Positions 1-5,989 of a stretch of 5,989 nt of DNA are shown here, piece by piece (position 1 is the stretch's first letter; the number at the start of each line of letters is the position of its first letter). This DNA is from Woeseiaceae bacterium. Lineage in GTDB: Bacteria > Pseudomonadota > Gammaproteobacteria > Steroidobacterales > Woeseiaceae. The stretch spans positions 1-5,989 of the forward strand of contig JAKEGN010000284.1 of NCBI GenBank assembly GCA_022615525.1, written 5' to 3'. The notes beneath the pieces are model-generated. The model did not search any database and was not told the origin of the DNA. It saw only the letters and a list, made by a program, of their open reading frames with translations. A program made the position numbers and the translations under genes.

Positions 1-813
1 GCCATCGGGACTCCAGGCCGGCGCCTGCTTGGTGTGATCGTTATTGGTGAGGCGTACCGGCGAGGCAAGATCTCCGTCACCGCTCGCAGCAATGCGCCAG
101 ATGTCGGTCCTGTAGGATGCATCGGGATCCGCTTCGCGGTTGCTTACAAAGACGATCTCCCGGCCATCCGGCGACCACGCGGCTTCCGATTCGACGTAAG
201 CGCCCGAGGTCACCGGAGTCAGTTTGCGGCTGGCGAGCTCGTATACCTGCAGGTGGCCGGGCGGGTCGTCGGTGATGTAGCCGTCGTCCGCGTCCTCCTT
301 GAACTGCAGCCGATCGATCACCCATGGCTTGCGCTTCTCGCCTGCCGCCGCACTCGTCGCCGATGCCTGTAACGGCAGCAGCAAGCGCGTCTCGTCCGGA
401 GACAGCCTGATCGTATTCACGGGCACATCGAGACCGGTTACCTGGACTGCTTCGCCGAAGCCCTGCAGATCGAGTTTCCAGAGCTGGCTGGAACCCGAGC
501 GGTCGGAGAGAAAGTAAAGTGCCTTGCCGTTCGCCGACCAGCGCGGCCCGGAGGCCGTGGATCCCCCGGTCGTTACGGATTTTGCAGGCCCGGACCGCGT
601 GGACACGATGAATACCTGGTCCGCTGACTCGTACGCAACCCACTGGCCGTCCGGTGAAATCTGTGGCGACCCGACATCGACGATCGCCCCGATATCCTCG
701 AGAGTTACCGGCTGCCGCAGGTCGGGACCGTCCGGGGCATTGTCGGCATATGCGGCGCCCTGCTGCAGCAGCAATCCCAGGGCAAACAGTCGCAACCAGG
801 TTCCGGACTTCAT
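1..813 (-). CDS. S9 family peptidase, N-terminal part (partial, continues past left edge)
   Basis: The frame stays open from an ATG at 813-811 to base 1, giving 271 residues with no stop, so only the N-terminus is present. Residues 1-23 (MKSGTWLRLFALGLLLQQ, then GAAYA) look like a Sec signal peptide, probably cleaved after the AYA, so the product should act in the periplasm or outside the cell. The rest has beta-propeller character, with repeated blade motifs: SPDGQWVAY (53-61), WSANGKALYFLSDRSG (92-107), LSPDETRLLL (137-146), WSPDGREIVFVSNR (213-226) and AWSPDG at the edge. DPDASYRTDIW (229-239) resembles the DPDRxYNTDIW-like stretch of acylaminoacyl/dipeptidyl peptidases of family S9. In that family the propeller gates a C-terminal alpha/beta-hydrolase domain with a Ser-Asp-His triad, which would lie off the window, so catalytic competence cannot be judged. 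A weak Shine-Dalgarno (GGGAAG, bases 823-818) sits four bases before the ATG. It diverges from the deacylase gene. A TolB-like propeller protein without a peptidase domain is the main alternative. Confidence 0.85.
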   Translation of the reverse strand, partial: MKSGTWLRLFALGLLLQQGAAYADNAPDGPDLRQPVTLEDIGAIVDVGSPQISPDGQWVAYESADQVFIVSTRSGPAKSVTTGGSTASGPRWSANGKALYFLSDRSGSSQLWKLDLQGFGEAVQVTGLDVPVNTIRLSPDETRLLLPLQASATSAAAGEKRKPWVIDRLQFKEDADDGYITDDPPGHLQVYELASRKLTPVTSGAYVESEAAWSPDGREIVFVSNREADPDASYRTDIWRIAASGDGDLASPVRLTNNDHTKQAPAWSPDG

Positions 814-957
814 GATACTTCCCGATGATCGGCGATCCGCTACCTTACAGGCGCCACCCTGTGCATGACAGATACGGTTGCACAATATGGATTCGCGGCC
901 CATGACCGCGCCGACGCGTGCTGAAATGCCGTTACAAGGAAGCTCGAATCCATACGG

Positions 958-1017
958 GATTGCGAGGAACGAAGTGACGAAGCAATCTTGCGATTGCTGC
1001 GCTGCGCTCGCAAGGAC
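958..1017. repeat. Imperfect palindromic intergenic repeat in the deacylase leader
   Basis: The outer arms TTGCGAG (960-966) and CTCGCAA (1007-1013) pair perfectly. So do the inner arms AGCAATC (981-987) and GATTGCT (992-998), closing a four-base loop TTGC. Between the two helices is an asymmetric internal loop. The wording (GATTGCGAGGAACGAAG, then GACGAAGCAATC, then a mirrored GATTGCTGCGCTGCGCTCG) matches a style of intergenic palindrome I recall from many unrelated bacterial genomes; its reverse strand gives the well-known spurious peptide with LRAQRSN and IASSLRSSQ. It is most likely a REP/MITE-like dispersed repeat. Because it lies upstream of the start at 1037, it should be part of the mRNA leader if transcription begins before it. 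Boundaries are approximate; the family assignment rests on memory and no search was made. Confidence 0.6.
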
Positions 1018-1022
1018 GGAGG
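1018..1022 (+). promoter_or_regulatory. Probable ribosome binding site of the deacylase gene (long spacing)
   Basis: GGAGG is the only good Shine-Dalgarno before the preferred ATG at 1037, but the 14-base gap is longer than the usual 5-9. No ATG, GTG or TTG lies in frame between them, so either the spacing is tolerated or initiation is weak. It directly abuts the palindromic repeat ending near 1017. Confidence 0.45.
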
Positions 1023-1036
1023 TTCGCTCGAAAACC

Positions 1037-2575
1037 ATGCCAAACAGAAATCCTCGCACGACGATCGTTACACTTGCACTGCTGCTGACCCTGTCATGCA
1101 GCCGCGAAGCTCGCATAGTCGAAACAGCGCCGGCGGCAAGCGTGTTGTTCCGGAATGTCATCGTCGTTGACGGCACCGGCGCACCCGGCGTCCCCGGCGA
1201 TCTGCGCATCCGCGGTCAACGCATCGAAGCCGTCGGACTACTGTCGCCCGAACCGGGGGAAGCGATCGTCGAGGGCGGCGGCAGGGTGCTGGCGCCCGGC
1301 TTCATCGATTCGCACAGTCATGCCGACGGTGACATCCTGCAACACCGCGATGCTCTCGCTGCCGTCAGCCAGGGAATCACGACCGTGGTGGTCGGCCAGG
1401 ATGGCGGCTCCCCCTACCCGCTGTCCGACTTCTTCGCGAATTTCGCGAAAACACCAGCGACAGTGAATATCGCTTCTTATGCCGGTCATAACACGCTCCG
1501 CGATGCCGTCATGGGCATGGATTTCCGGCGCCACGCCACAGCAGCTGAAGTTGCCGAAATGCAGCGAATGCTGCGCCAGGAACTGGCGAGCGGTGCGATC
1601 GGGCTGTCGTCAGGACTCGAGTACGATCCGGGCATCAATTCCGACCCATCCGAGGTGCTGGCGCTTGCGCAGGTCGCTGCGGATGCGGGTACACGCTACA
1701 TCAGTCATGTGCGCAGCGAGGATCGCTGGTTCTTTGATGCAATAGACGAAATCATCCACATCGGACGCGTTACCGGCATGCCGGTGCAGATCTCTCATGT
1801 GAAGCTCGCCATGAAGAGCCTGTGGGGCCAGGCGCCGCAGCTTGTTGCGAAGCTCGATGCCGCGCGTAAGGAAGACATCGACATCTCTGCCGATATTTAC
1901 CCGTATGAGTACTGGCAATCGAACATGATGGTGCTGCTGCCTGAACGCGACTACCACGACCGGGACGCTGTCGCGTACGCGCTGGACCAGATTGCGCCGC
2001 CGGAAGGCCTGTGGTTCACACAGTTCGATGCAGAACCCGGGTACGTCGGCATGACGCTGAGCGAAATCGCGGCGGCAAGGCGGGTGGATCCCGTCACGGC
2101 GTTCATGCAGCTTGCCGCGGAGGCCGAAGCCGTGGAGCAGTCGACCGGCCAGGGCGCGGATTCCATCATCGCTACCAGCATGATCGAAGACGACATCCGG
2201 CAGTTACTGGGCTGGCCGGAAACCAATGTCTGTACCGACGGAGGGCTTGTCGACCTGCACCCGCGATCGCACGGCGCGTTCACGCGCGTCCTTGGACGCT
2301 ATGTGCGCGATGAAGGACTGCTGAGCCTCGAACAGGCGGTGCACAAGATGACCGGATTGACGGCGCGCCACCTCGGGTTTTCAGAGCGCGGTGTGATTCG
2401 CGAAGGCGCGATCGCCGACCTCGTGCTGTTCGATCCCGCAACAGTCGCCGACAGGTCAACGCCGGATGCGCCGGATCTCCTGTCCGCCGGCATTCTCAGC
2501 GTCTGGGTTGCTGGAGAAAAAGTTTACGATAATGGCGCGGTTACCGATGCCCGGCCGGGACGGGTGATCAGGTAA
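1037..2575 (+). CDS. N-acyl-D-amino-acid deacylase (D-aminoacylase) family amidohydrolase, putative lipoprotein
   Basis: The 512-aa protein is predicted to hydrolyse an N-acyl-D-amino acid or a related amide using a metal centre in a TIM-barrel. Start choice: the frame is open back to a TTG at 878, but the ATG at 1037 places an n-region, a hydrophobic core (TIVTLALLLTLS) and a lipobox-like Cys21 at the very N-terminus, implying lipid anchoring in the envelope. Family landmarks in order: small beta domain VIVVDGTGAP (41-50); PGFIDSHSHAD (87-97) with metal-type His93 and His95; QGITTVVVGQDG (112-123); SGAIGLSSGLEYDPG (185-199); YISHVRSE (221-228) with His224; PVQISHVK (249-256) with His254; ADIYPYEYW (285-293); CTDGG (399-403) with the likely catalytic Asp401; RVLGRYVRDEGLLSLEQAV (417-435); and the C-terminal GAIADLVLFDP and ARPGRVIR typical of the group. 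The canonical GNCG metal-ligand Cys reads Asp122 here. Substrate is unproven: a dipeptidase or other amidohydrolase activity is possible. The stop runs straight into the repeat-rich gap before the propeller gene, with no clear terminator. Confidence 0.88.
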   Translation: MPNRNPRTTIVTLALLLTLSCSREARIVETAPAASVLFRNVIVVDGTGAPGVPGDLRIRGQRIEAVGLLSPEPGEAIVEGGGRVLAPGFIDSHSHADGDILQHRDALAAVSQGITTVVVGQDGGSPYPLSDFFANFAKTPATVNIASYAGHNTLRDAVMGMDFRRHATAAEVAEMQRMLRQELASGAIGLSSGLEYDPGINSDPSEVLALAQVAADAGTRYISHVRSEDRWFFDAIDEIIHIGRVTGMPVQISHVKLAMKSLWGQAPQLVAKLDAARKEDIDISADIYPYEYWQSNMMVLLPERDYHDRDAVAYALDQIAPPEGLWFTQFDAEPGYVGMTLSEIAAARRVDPVTAFMQLAAEAEAVEQSTGQGADSIIATSMIEDDIRQLLGWPETNVCTDGGLVDLHPRSHGAFTRVLGRYVRDEGLLSLEQAVHKMTGLTARHLGFSERGVIREGAIADLVLFDPATVADRSTPDAPDLLSAGILSVWVAGEKVYDNGAVTDARPGRVIR

Positions 2576-2580
2576 CGCTG

Positions 2581-2606
2581 CCGGTAACGGTGCCCGGTAA
2601 CGGTGC
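2581..2606 (+). repeat. 13-bp perfect tandem duplication
   Basis: CCGGTAACGGTGC occurs twice back to back (2581-2593 and 2594-2606), followed by a partial third CGGTG. A related GGTAACG at 2571-2577 overlaps the deacylase stop codon. The TAACGGTGCC part recurs as a tandem pair ahead of the second hairpin near the right edge, so it is a part of the same composite repeat and not a chance duplication. Confidence 0.9.
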
Positions 2607-2674
2607 CGGTGTTCACTTGTTTGCAGTTGCATGGTGTTCAGGGCAAGTAAGTCAAACAAGTGAACACCGGCACC
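2602..2674. repeat. Perfect 22-bp inverted repeat (stem-loop) between deacylase and propeller genes
   Basis: The left arm 2602-2623 (begins GGTGCCGGTGTTCAC, ends TTGTTTG) is the exact reverse complement of the right arm 2653-2674 (begins CAAACAAGTGAACAC, ends CGGCACC). The 29-base loop (2624-2652) itself carries another GGTGTTCA at 2633-2640, a fragment of the left arm. As RNA this would be a very stable hairpin. There is no following T-run, so it is not a canonical intrinsic terminator. A REP-like dispersed element is the simplest reading, since the left arm reappears after the propeller gene. Confidence 0.9.
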
Positions 2675-2729
2675 CAAATCGCAAATCAGGGCAAGTAAGT
2701 CAAACAAGTGAACACCGGCACCCAAATCG
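2638..2729 (+). repeat. 44-bp direct repeat, two copies at 48-bp period
   Basis: Copy one (2638-2681) and copy two (2686-2729) are identical, starting TCAGGGCAAGTAAGTC and ending CACCCAAATCG, and are separated by only four bases. Each holds a complete right arm of the inverted repeat (2653-2674 and 2701-2722). The left arm at 2602-2623 can therefore pair with either, giving a 29-base or a 77-base loop, but not both at once. Confidence 0.92.
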
Positions 2730-2740
2730 GCACCCAAATC
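2717..2740 (+). repeat. 12-bp tandem duplication abutting the ribosome binding site
   Basis: GGCACCCAAATC is present twice without a gap (2717-2728 and 2729-2740); a third copy lies at 2669-2680. The hexamer CAAATC occurs four times between 2675 and 2740. After the last one the sequence becomes CAAATCAGGAG, so the Shine-Dalgarno begins where the earlier unit reads CAAATCAGGG. Confidence 0.9.
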
Positions 2741-2745
2741 AGGAG
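2741..2745 (+). promoter_or_regulatory. Strong ribosome binding site of the propeller gene
   Basis: AGGAG lies six bases before the ATG at 2752, near-ideal spacing. It fixes the start at 2752 in preference to an in-frame GTG at 2590, whose use would add 54 repeat-encoded residues in front of the signal peptide. Confidence 0.85.
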
Positions 2746-2751
2746 ACAGTA

Positions 2752-5700
2752 ATGCAGTCAGTTCGCAAACCGACGTTTACTTTTCTTTCGCTGCTGGTGG
2801 TTTTCACGCCGGCACTATCGCCCGCCGCCGATGCGGTCGACCCGCTGCTGCTCTCGGCCGTCGAATGGCGGCTCGTAGGTCCGTGGCGCGGCGGCCGCGT
2901 TACTGCCGTTACCGGCGTTGCCGACAACCCGCAGCTTTACTACATGGGCGCCACCGGCGGCGGTGTCTGGAAAACCGGGAATGCCGGCGCGACATGGGAG
3001 AACATTTCCGATGAATATTTCGCGGTAGGGACAATCGGCGCAATCGCCGTGGCGGAATCGGATCCCAACGTGATCTACGTCGGCACCGGCGAATCGCCGA
3101 TCCGCGGTGTCACCACCAGCCACGGCAATGGCATGTATGTATCGACCGATGCCGGCACGACCTGGACGCATGCCGGCCTCGACAATGCCGGGCAAATATC
3201 GCGCGTCGAGGTGCACCCGACGAACGCCGACATCGCCTTCGTCGCGGTACAAGGGCAAATCTGGGGACCGAGCGCAGAGCGCGGAATCTTTCGTACTACC
3301 GACGGCGGCAAGACCTGGCAACACGTACTCAAAGTGAGCAAGACCACCGGCGCATCGGACCTCGCCATGGACCCGACCAATCCGCGCATTCTTTATGCGG
3401 CCATGTGGAACCACGGCCGGAAGCCCTGGTTCGTCCACTCCGGCGGTGAGGACGGTGGGATCTACAAATCAACCGATGCCGGCGATACCTGGACCAAGCT
3501 CGAAGGCGGGTTGCCCGGTCTCATCGGAAAAATCGGTATCGATGTTTCCGCGAGCAATCCAAAGCGCGTTTACGCCATCATCGAGGCGGAACCTGAAAAA
3601 GGCGGCCTGTATCGCAGCGATGATGCGGGCGACACCTGGACGCTGATCAATGGCCACCGCGTATTGCACACCAGGGCGTGGTATTACAATCACATCTCCG
3701 CGGACCCCGTTGACGACAATACGGTCTGGGTTCTGAACGTTCCGCTGATGAAGTCGATTGACGGCGGCAAGAATTGGGAAAAAATCGAGACGCCGCACGG
3801 TGACCATCACGGTCACTGGATCAATCCGCGCGACAATCGCATCATGATCAACGGTAACGATGGCGGCGCGACCGTTACGTTCGACGGTGGCAAGACCTGG
3901 TCGAGCATCCTGAACCAGCCCACCGCGCAATTTTATCGCGTCGCGACCGACAACCAGGTGCCGTTTCGCCTGTATGCCGGACAGCAGGACAACTCGACGG
4001 TCGCCATTGCCAGTGAATCGCTGCAAGGCGGCATCGGTATCGATGATTTTTACGATGTCGGCGGCGGAGAAAGCGCACACATTGCGTTCGATCCGGAGAA
4101 TCCCCGGCTGGTCTATGCCACCACGATCAACGGCACGCTTACCGAGTACGATCGCGATACGCAGGCGGTTCGTTCGATCATTCCGTATCCCGAGCACGTC
4201 TACGGCAGGGACTCGCGGGAGCTGAAGTACCGAACCAACTGGAACGCGCCCGTGGCGCTGTCTCCGCACGATCCCTCTGTCATTTACTACGGCACACAGG
4301 TGCTGCTGAAGAGCAGCGATCGCGGCAAGACCTGGAGCGAAATCAGCCCGGACCTGACGCGCAACGACCCAGAGAAACAGGGCCGTAACGGCGGCCCGCT
4401 GACCCCGGAGAACGTCGGTGCCGAGTTCTACAACACGATTTTCTATATTGTCGAGTCGGCCACAGAGAGCGGCACAATCTGGGTCGGCAGTGATGACGGA
4501 CTGGTGCACATCACGCGTAATGGCGGCGAATCCTGGACCAATGTTTCGCCGCGGCACGATGGCGAAGCCCTGATCAATGCCATCGAGTTGAGCCCGCATT
4601 CCGACGGCACCGCCTACCTCGCGGTTGCCGGCTACAAGCTCGGCGATTTCCGGCCTTATATCTACAAGACCAGCGACTACGGGAATCGCTGGCAACGAAT
4701 CGATCGCGGGTTGCCGGAAGATACTTTCGTGCGCGTAGTTCGCGAGGATCCTGTGCAGCAGGGCCTGCTGTACGCAGGGACAGAATCCGGAATGTTCGTC
4801 TCCTTCAATGATGGCGGCGACTGGCAGTCGCTGAAGCTCAATCTGCCGCCGGTGCCGATTACGGATCTGACCATTCGCCAGGACAAGCTGGTCGCCGCCA
4901 CCCAGGGACGCGCTTTCTGGGTTCTCGACGAACTGTTTGTCCTGCGCGAGGTAACCAGCGATCTTGCTGCAAAACCGCTGCACCTGTACGCACCGGGGAC
5001 CGCATCGATGATCTCGGGCGGCGGCAGCGCGGGCCCTTTCGAAGGCAAGAACCCGTCGCATGATGTGCCGCTCTACTACTACCTCAAGGATGAAACCGAC
5101 GCGCCGTTGTCCATTGAGATACTGGATAGCGATGGCCGCCTCGTACGCCAGTACTCAAGTGAAGAAGGCGAACACGAACGCTGTCGCCTCGCCAACATGG
5201 ATCCGCGCCGCCCCATCGAATTGAAATATCCTGAAAAGAAACAGGGATTGAACCGTTGGAGCTGGAACCTGCGTGGCGAGAATCTCCTTTGTGTCCCGGA
5301 CATCGCGCTGTTTGCGGGATTCAGCGGGCCGCACGTCATGCCGGGCAACTACAGCGCAAGGGTTCGTATCGGGGAGCATCAGCAGACCGTCTCGTTCTCT
5401 GTTACGGCCGACCCCAAATCGACGGCAACCGAGACTGAAGTGCGCGCATGGGTCGCAACGCTCGATGAAACCGGCTCCATTATCGAGGACATCCTTCGAA
5501 CTTTGCATGAGCTGCGAACAGCGCGAGAGCAGATCGACGGACTGACGAAAGACTACCCGGACGACGGCTCCTTGCAGGCGCTGGGTTCCGCGACTATTGC
5601 CGCGATATCGGCGTGGGAGGTGCAGATTACTCAGCTCCGGCACGAGACTTACGAAGACGAGGATGCTTGGGAAACCATGCTGGCCGGGCAGCTCCGTTAC

Positions 5701-5889
5701 CTTCTCGACGTCATCGACGACACGGGCGCGCCCGTCACCGCTGGCGCGCTGGCACGCCTTGGCGATCTGAAAGCCGAATGGGCAGCGCGGCAGATTGAAT
5801 TGCGCTCGATCATCAACGACGGCCTGCAACCGATCAATGCCTGGGCAAGGGAGCGGCAAGTAGATCACGTCGTGCTGCCGGAGTTCTGA
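2752..5889 (+). CDS. Exported BNR/Asp-box (sortilin/VPS10-like) beta-propeller protein, glycosyl-hydrolase-like
   Basis: This 1045-aa protein belongs to the large family often annotated as BNR-repeat or WD40/YVTN/BNR-like glycosyl hydrolase or VPS10-domain protein. Its biochemical activity is unknown. Residues 1-28 form a Sec signal peptide (hydrophobic core FTFLSLLVVF, likely cleavage after ADA), so it should work in the periplasm or outside. Asp-box blades (S/T-x-D-x-G-x-T-W type) lie at 131-138, 182-189, 240-247, 289-296, 335-342, 376-383, 521-528, 588-595, 640-647 and 684-691. Family landmarks are WRLVGPWRGGRV (39-50), the His-rich PHGDHHGHWINP (348-359) then GNDGG (368-372), AGQQDNS (409-415), TNWNAPVALSPHDPSVIYYG (495-514) and SPDLTRNDP (532-540). 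The C-terminal part carries a beta domain (NRWSWNLRGE, PGNYSARVRIG) and an alpha-helical tail (about 895-1035). Cys811 and Cys847 are the only cysteines and could form a disulfide. The length is normal for the family and the frame is intact. It may bind or process peptides or glycans, but true sialidase activity should not be assumed. It could be co-transcribed with the deacylase gene. Confidence 0.9.
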   Translation: MQSVRKPTFTFLSLLVVFTPALSPAADAVDPLLLSAVEWRLVGPWRGGRVTAVTGVADNPQLYYMGATGGGVWKTGNAGATWENISDEYFAVGTIGAIAVAESDPNVIYVGTGESPIRGVTTSHGNGMYVSTDAGTTWTHAGLDNAGQISRVEVHPTNADIAFVAVQGQIWGPSAERGIFRTTDGGKTWQHVLKVSKTTGASDLAMDPTNPRILYAAMWNHGRKPWFVHSGGEDGGIYKSTDAGDTWTKLEGGLPGLIGKIGIDVSASNPKRVYAIIEAEPEKGGLYRSDDAGDTWTLINGHRVLHTRAWYYNHISADPVDDNTVWVLNVPLMKSIDGGKNWEKIETPHGDHHGHWINPRDNRIMINGNDGGATVTFDGGKTWSSILNQPTAQFYRVATDNQVPFRLYAGQQDNSTVAIASESLQGGIGIDDFYDVGGGESAHIAFDPENPRLVYATTINGTLTEYDRDTQAVRSIIPYPEHVYGRDSRELKYRTNWNAPVALSPHDPSVIYYGTQVLLKSSDRGKTWSEISPDLTRNDPEKQGRNGGPLTPENVGAEFYNTIFYIVESATESGTIWVGSDDGLVHITRNGGESWTNVSPRHDGEALINAIELSPHSDGTAYLAVAGYKLGDFRPYIYKTSDYGNRWQRIDRGLPEDTFVRVVREDPVQQGLLYAGTESGMFVSFNDGGDWQSLKLNLPPVPITDLTIRQDKLVAATQGRAFWVLDELFVLREVTSDLAAKPLHLYAPGTASMISGGGSAGPFEGKNPSHDVPLYYYLKDETDAPLSIEILDSDGRLVRQYSSEEGEHERCRLANMDPRRPIELKYPEKKQGLNRWSWNLRGENLLCVPDIALFAGFSGPHVMPGNYSARVRIGEHQQTVSFSVTADPKSTATETEVRAWVATLDETGSIIEDILRTLHELRTAREQIDGLTKDYPDDGSLQALGSATIAAISAWEVQITQLRHETYEDEDAWETMLAGQLRYLLDVIDDTGAPVTAGALARLGDLKAEWAARQIELRSIINDGLQPINAWARERQVDHVVLPEF

Positions 5890-5898
5890 AAGAGATTG

Positions 5899-5926
5899 TA
5901 CTTAACGGTGCCTACTTAACGGTGCC
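5899..5926 (+). repeat. 14-bp perfect tandem duplication after the propeller gene
   Basis: TACTTAACGGTGCC is repeated exactly (5899-5912, 5913-5926), starting ten bases after the propeller stop codon. Its TAACGGTGCC core is shared with the 13-bp tandem pair at 2581-2606, and both pairs lead directly into the same GGTGTTCACTTG arm. Confidence 0.9.
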
Positions 5927-5928
5927 GG

Positions 5929-5989
5929 TGTTCACTTGTTTGCGTTAAAGCTCTACGCTACTAAGTGTTTTAACGCAAACAAGTGAACA
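5929..5989. repeat. Long inverted repeat (stem-loop), second copy of the family, cut by right edge
   Basis: The left arm 5929-5949 pairs perfectly with 5969-5989 over at least 21 bp around a 19-base loop (5950-5968). The core GGTGCCGGTGTTCAC with TTGTTTG (5921-5942) is identical to 2602-2623. The stem is extended inward by CGTTAAA/TTTAACG, which the upstream copy lacks. The right arm probably continues into CCGGCACC outside the window, which cannot be seen here. No T-run is visible, so terminator function for the propeller transcript is possible but unproven. Confidence 0.88.

Noticed and set aside
827..837. GATC-GGC-GATC small palindrome upstream of the peptidase gene
   Set aside because: A four-base stem of a common tetramer is easily chance and nothing else supports an operator here.
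878..906. TTG start at 878, or TTGCAC as a promoter -35 box
   Set aside because: Starting at 878 would put 53 residues ahead of a clear lipoprotein signal and translate the repeat; no -10 box is found at suitable spacing from TTGCAC.
840..1043. Minus-strand 67-residue open frame containing LRAQRSN
   Set aside because: This peptide is the translation of the palindromic repeat and a familiar spurious call; it has no ribosome binding site and overlaps the deacylase start.
2602..2674. Rho-independent terminator of the deacylase gene
   Set aside because: The stem is strong, but no T-run follows either arm on either strand, and the stem is far longer than usual for such terminators.
2638..2729. 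CRISPR-like direct repeat
   Set aside because: Only two copies of 44 bp with a four-base gap; there are no spacer-sized unique segments and no cas genes.
3469..5061. 530-residue open frame on the minus strand
   Set aside because: It lies wholly antisense to the propeller gene, has no recognisable domain and its codons mirror the real gene; a GC-rich shadow frame.
5899..5989. Integron attC site after a single-gene cassette
   Set aside because: The arms pair perfectly without the extrahelical bases of attC, no proper RYYYAAC/GTTRRRY core pair fits, and no integrase is present.

Overview
The window reads as chromosomal DNA from a fairly GC-rich Gram-negative bacterium (roughly 60% GC by eye). 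All three proteins begin with export signals (two Sec-type, one lipoprotein-type), the start sites carry Shine-Dalgarno sequences, and these families are commonly found together in marine or soil Gammaproteobacteria and related lineages. The exact taxon cannot be fixed from sequence alone.

Layout. (1) 1-813, minus strand: the first 271 residues of an exported S9-type (prolyl oligopeptidase clan) peptidase, its catalytic domain lying off the left edge. (2) 814-1036: a 223-nt divergent gap with no convincing promoter, holding an imperfect palindromic repeat (about 958-1017) that ends against the Shine-Dalgarno of the next gene. (3) 1037-2575, plus strand: a complete 512-aa putative lipoprotein of the N-acyl-D-amino-acid deacylase (D-aminoacylase) family of amidohydrolases. 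(4) 2576-2751: a repeat-packed gap with a 13-bp tandem pair, a perfect 22-bp inverted repeat, a 44-bp direct repeat at 48-bp period and a 12-bp tandem pair that runs into a strong Shine-Dalgarno. (5) 2752-5889, plus strand: a complete 1045-aa exported multi-Asp-box (BNR/sortilin-like) beta-propeller protein. (6) 5890-5989: a second copy of the repeat family seen in (4), again a tandem pair followed by a long hairpin, cut by the right edge.

How the parts may work together. An exported peptidase, a lipid-anchored deacylase for N-acyl-D-amino acids or related compounds, and a large periplasmic beta-propeller protein would make sense as a cell-envelope module for using peptides or modified amino acids. 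This is an inference from families and adjacency. The deacylase and propeller genes point the same way and could be co-transcribed through the repeat-rich leader; the peptidase is transcribed away from them.

The genes belong to known families. The least ordinary material is the repeat family that brackets the propeller gene as directly oriented copies sharing a 27-bp identical core, with internal duplications and the potential for alternative RNA hairpins just ahead of the start codon. A second point is a Cys-to-Asp change at a presumed metal-ligand position of the deacylase. I do not see a complete new defence, mobile or RNA system in this window.
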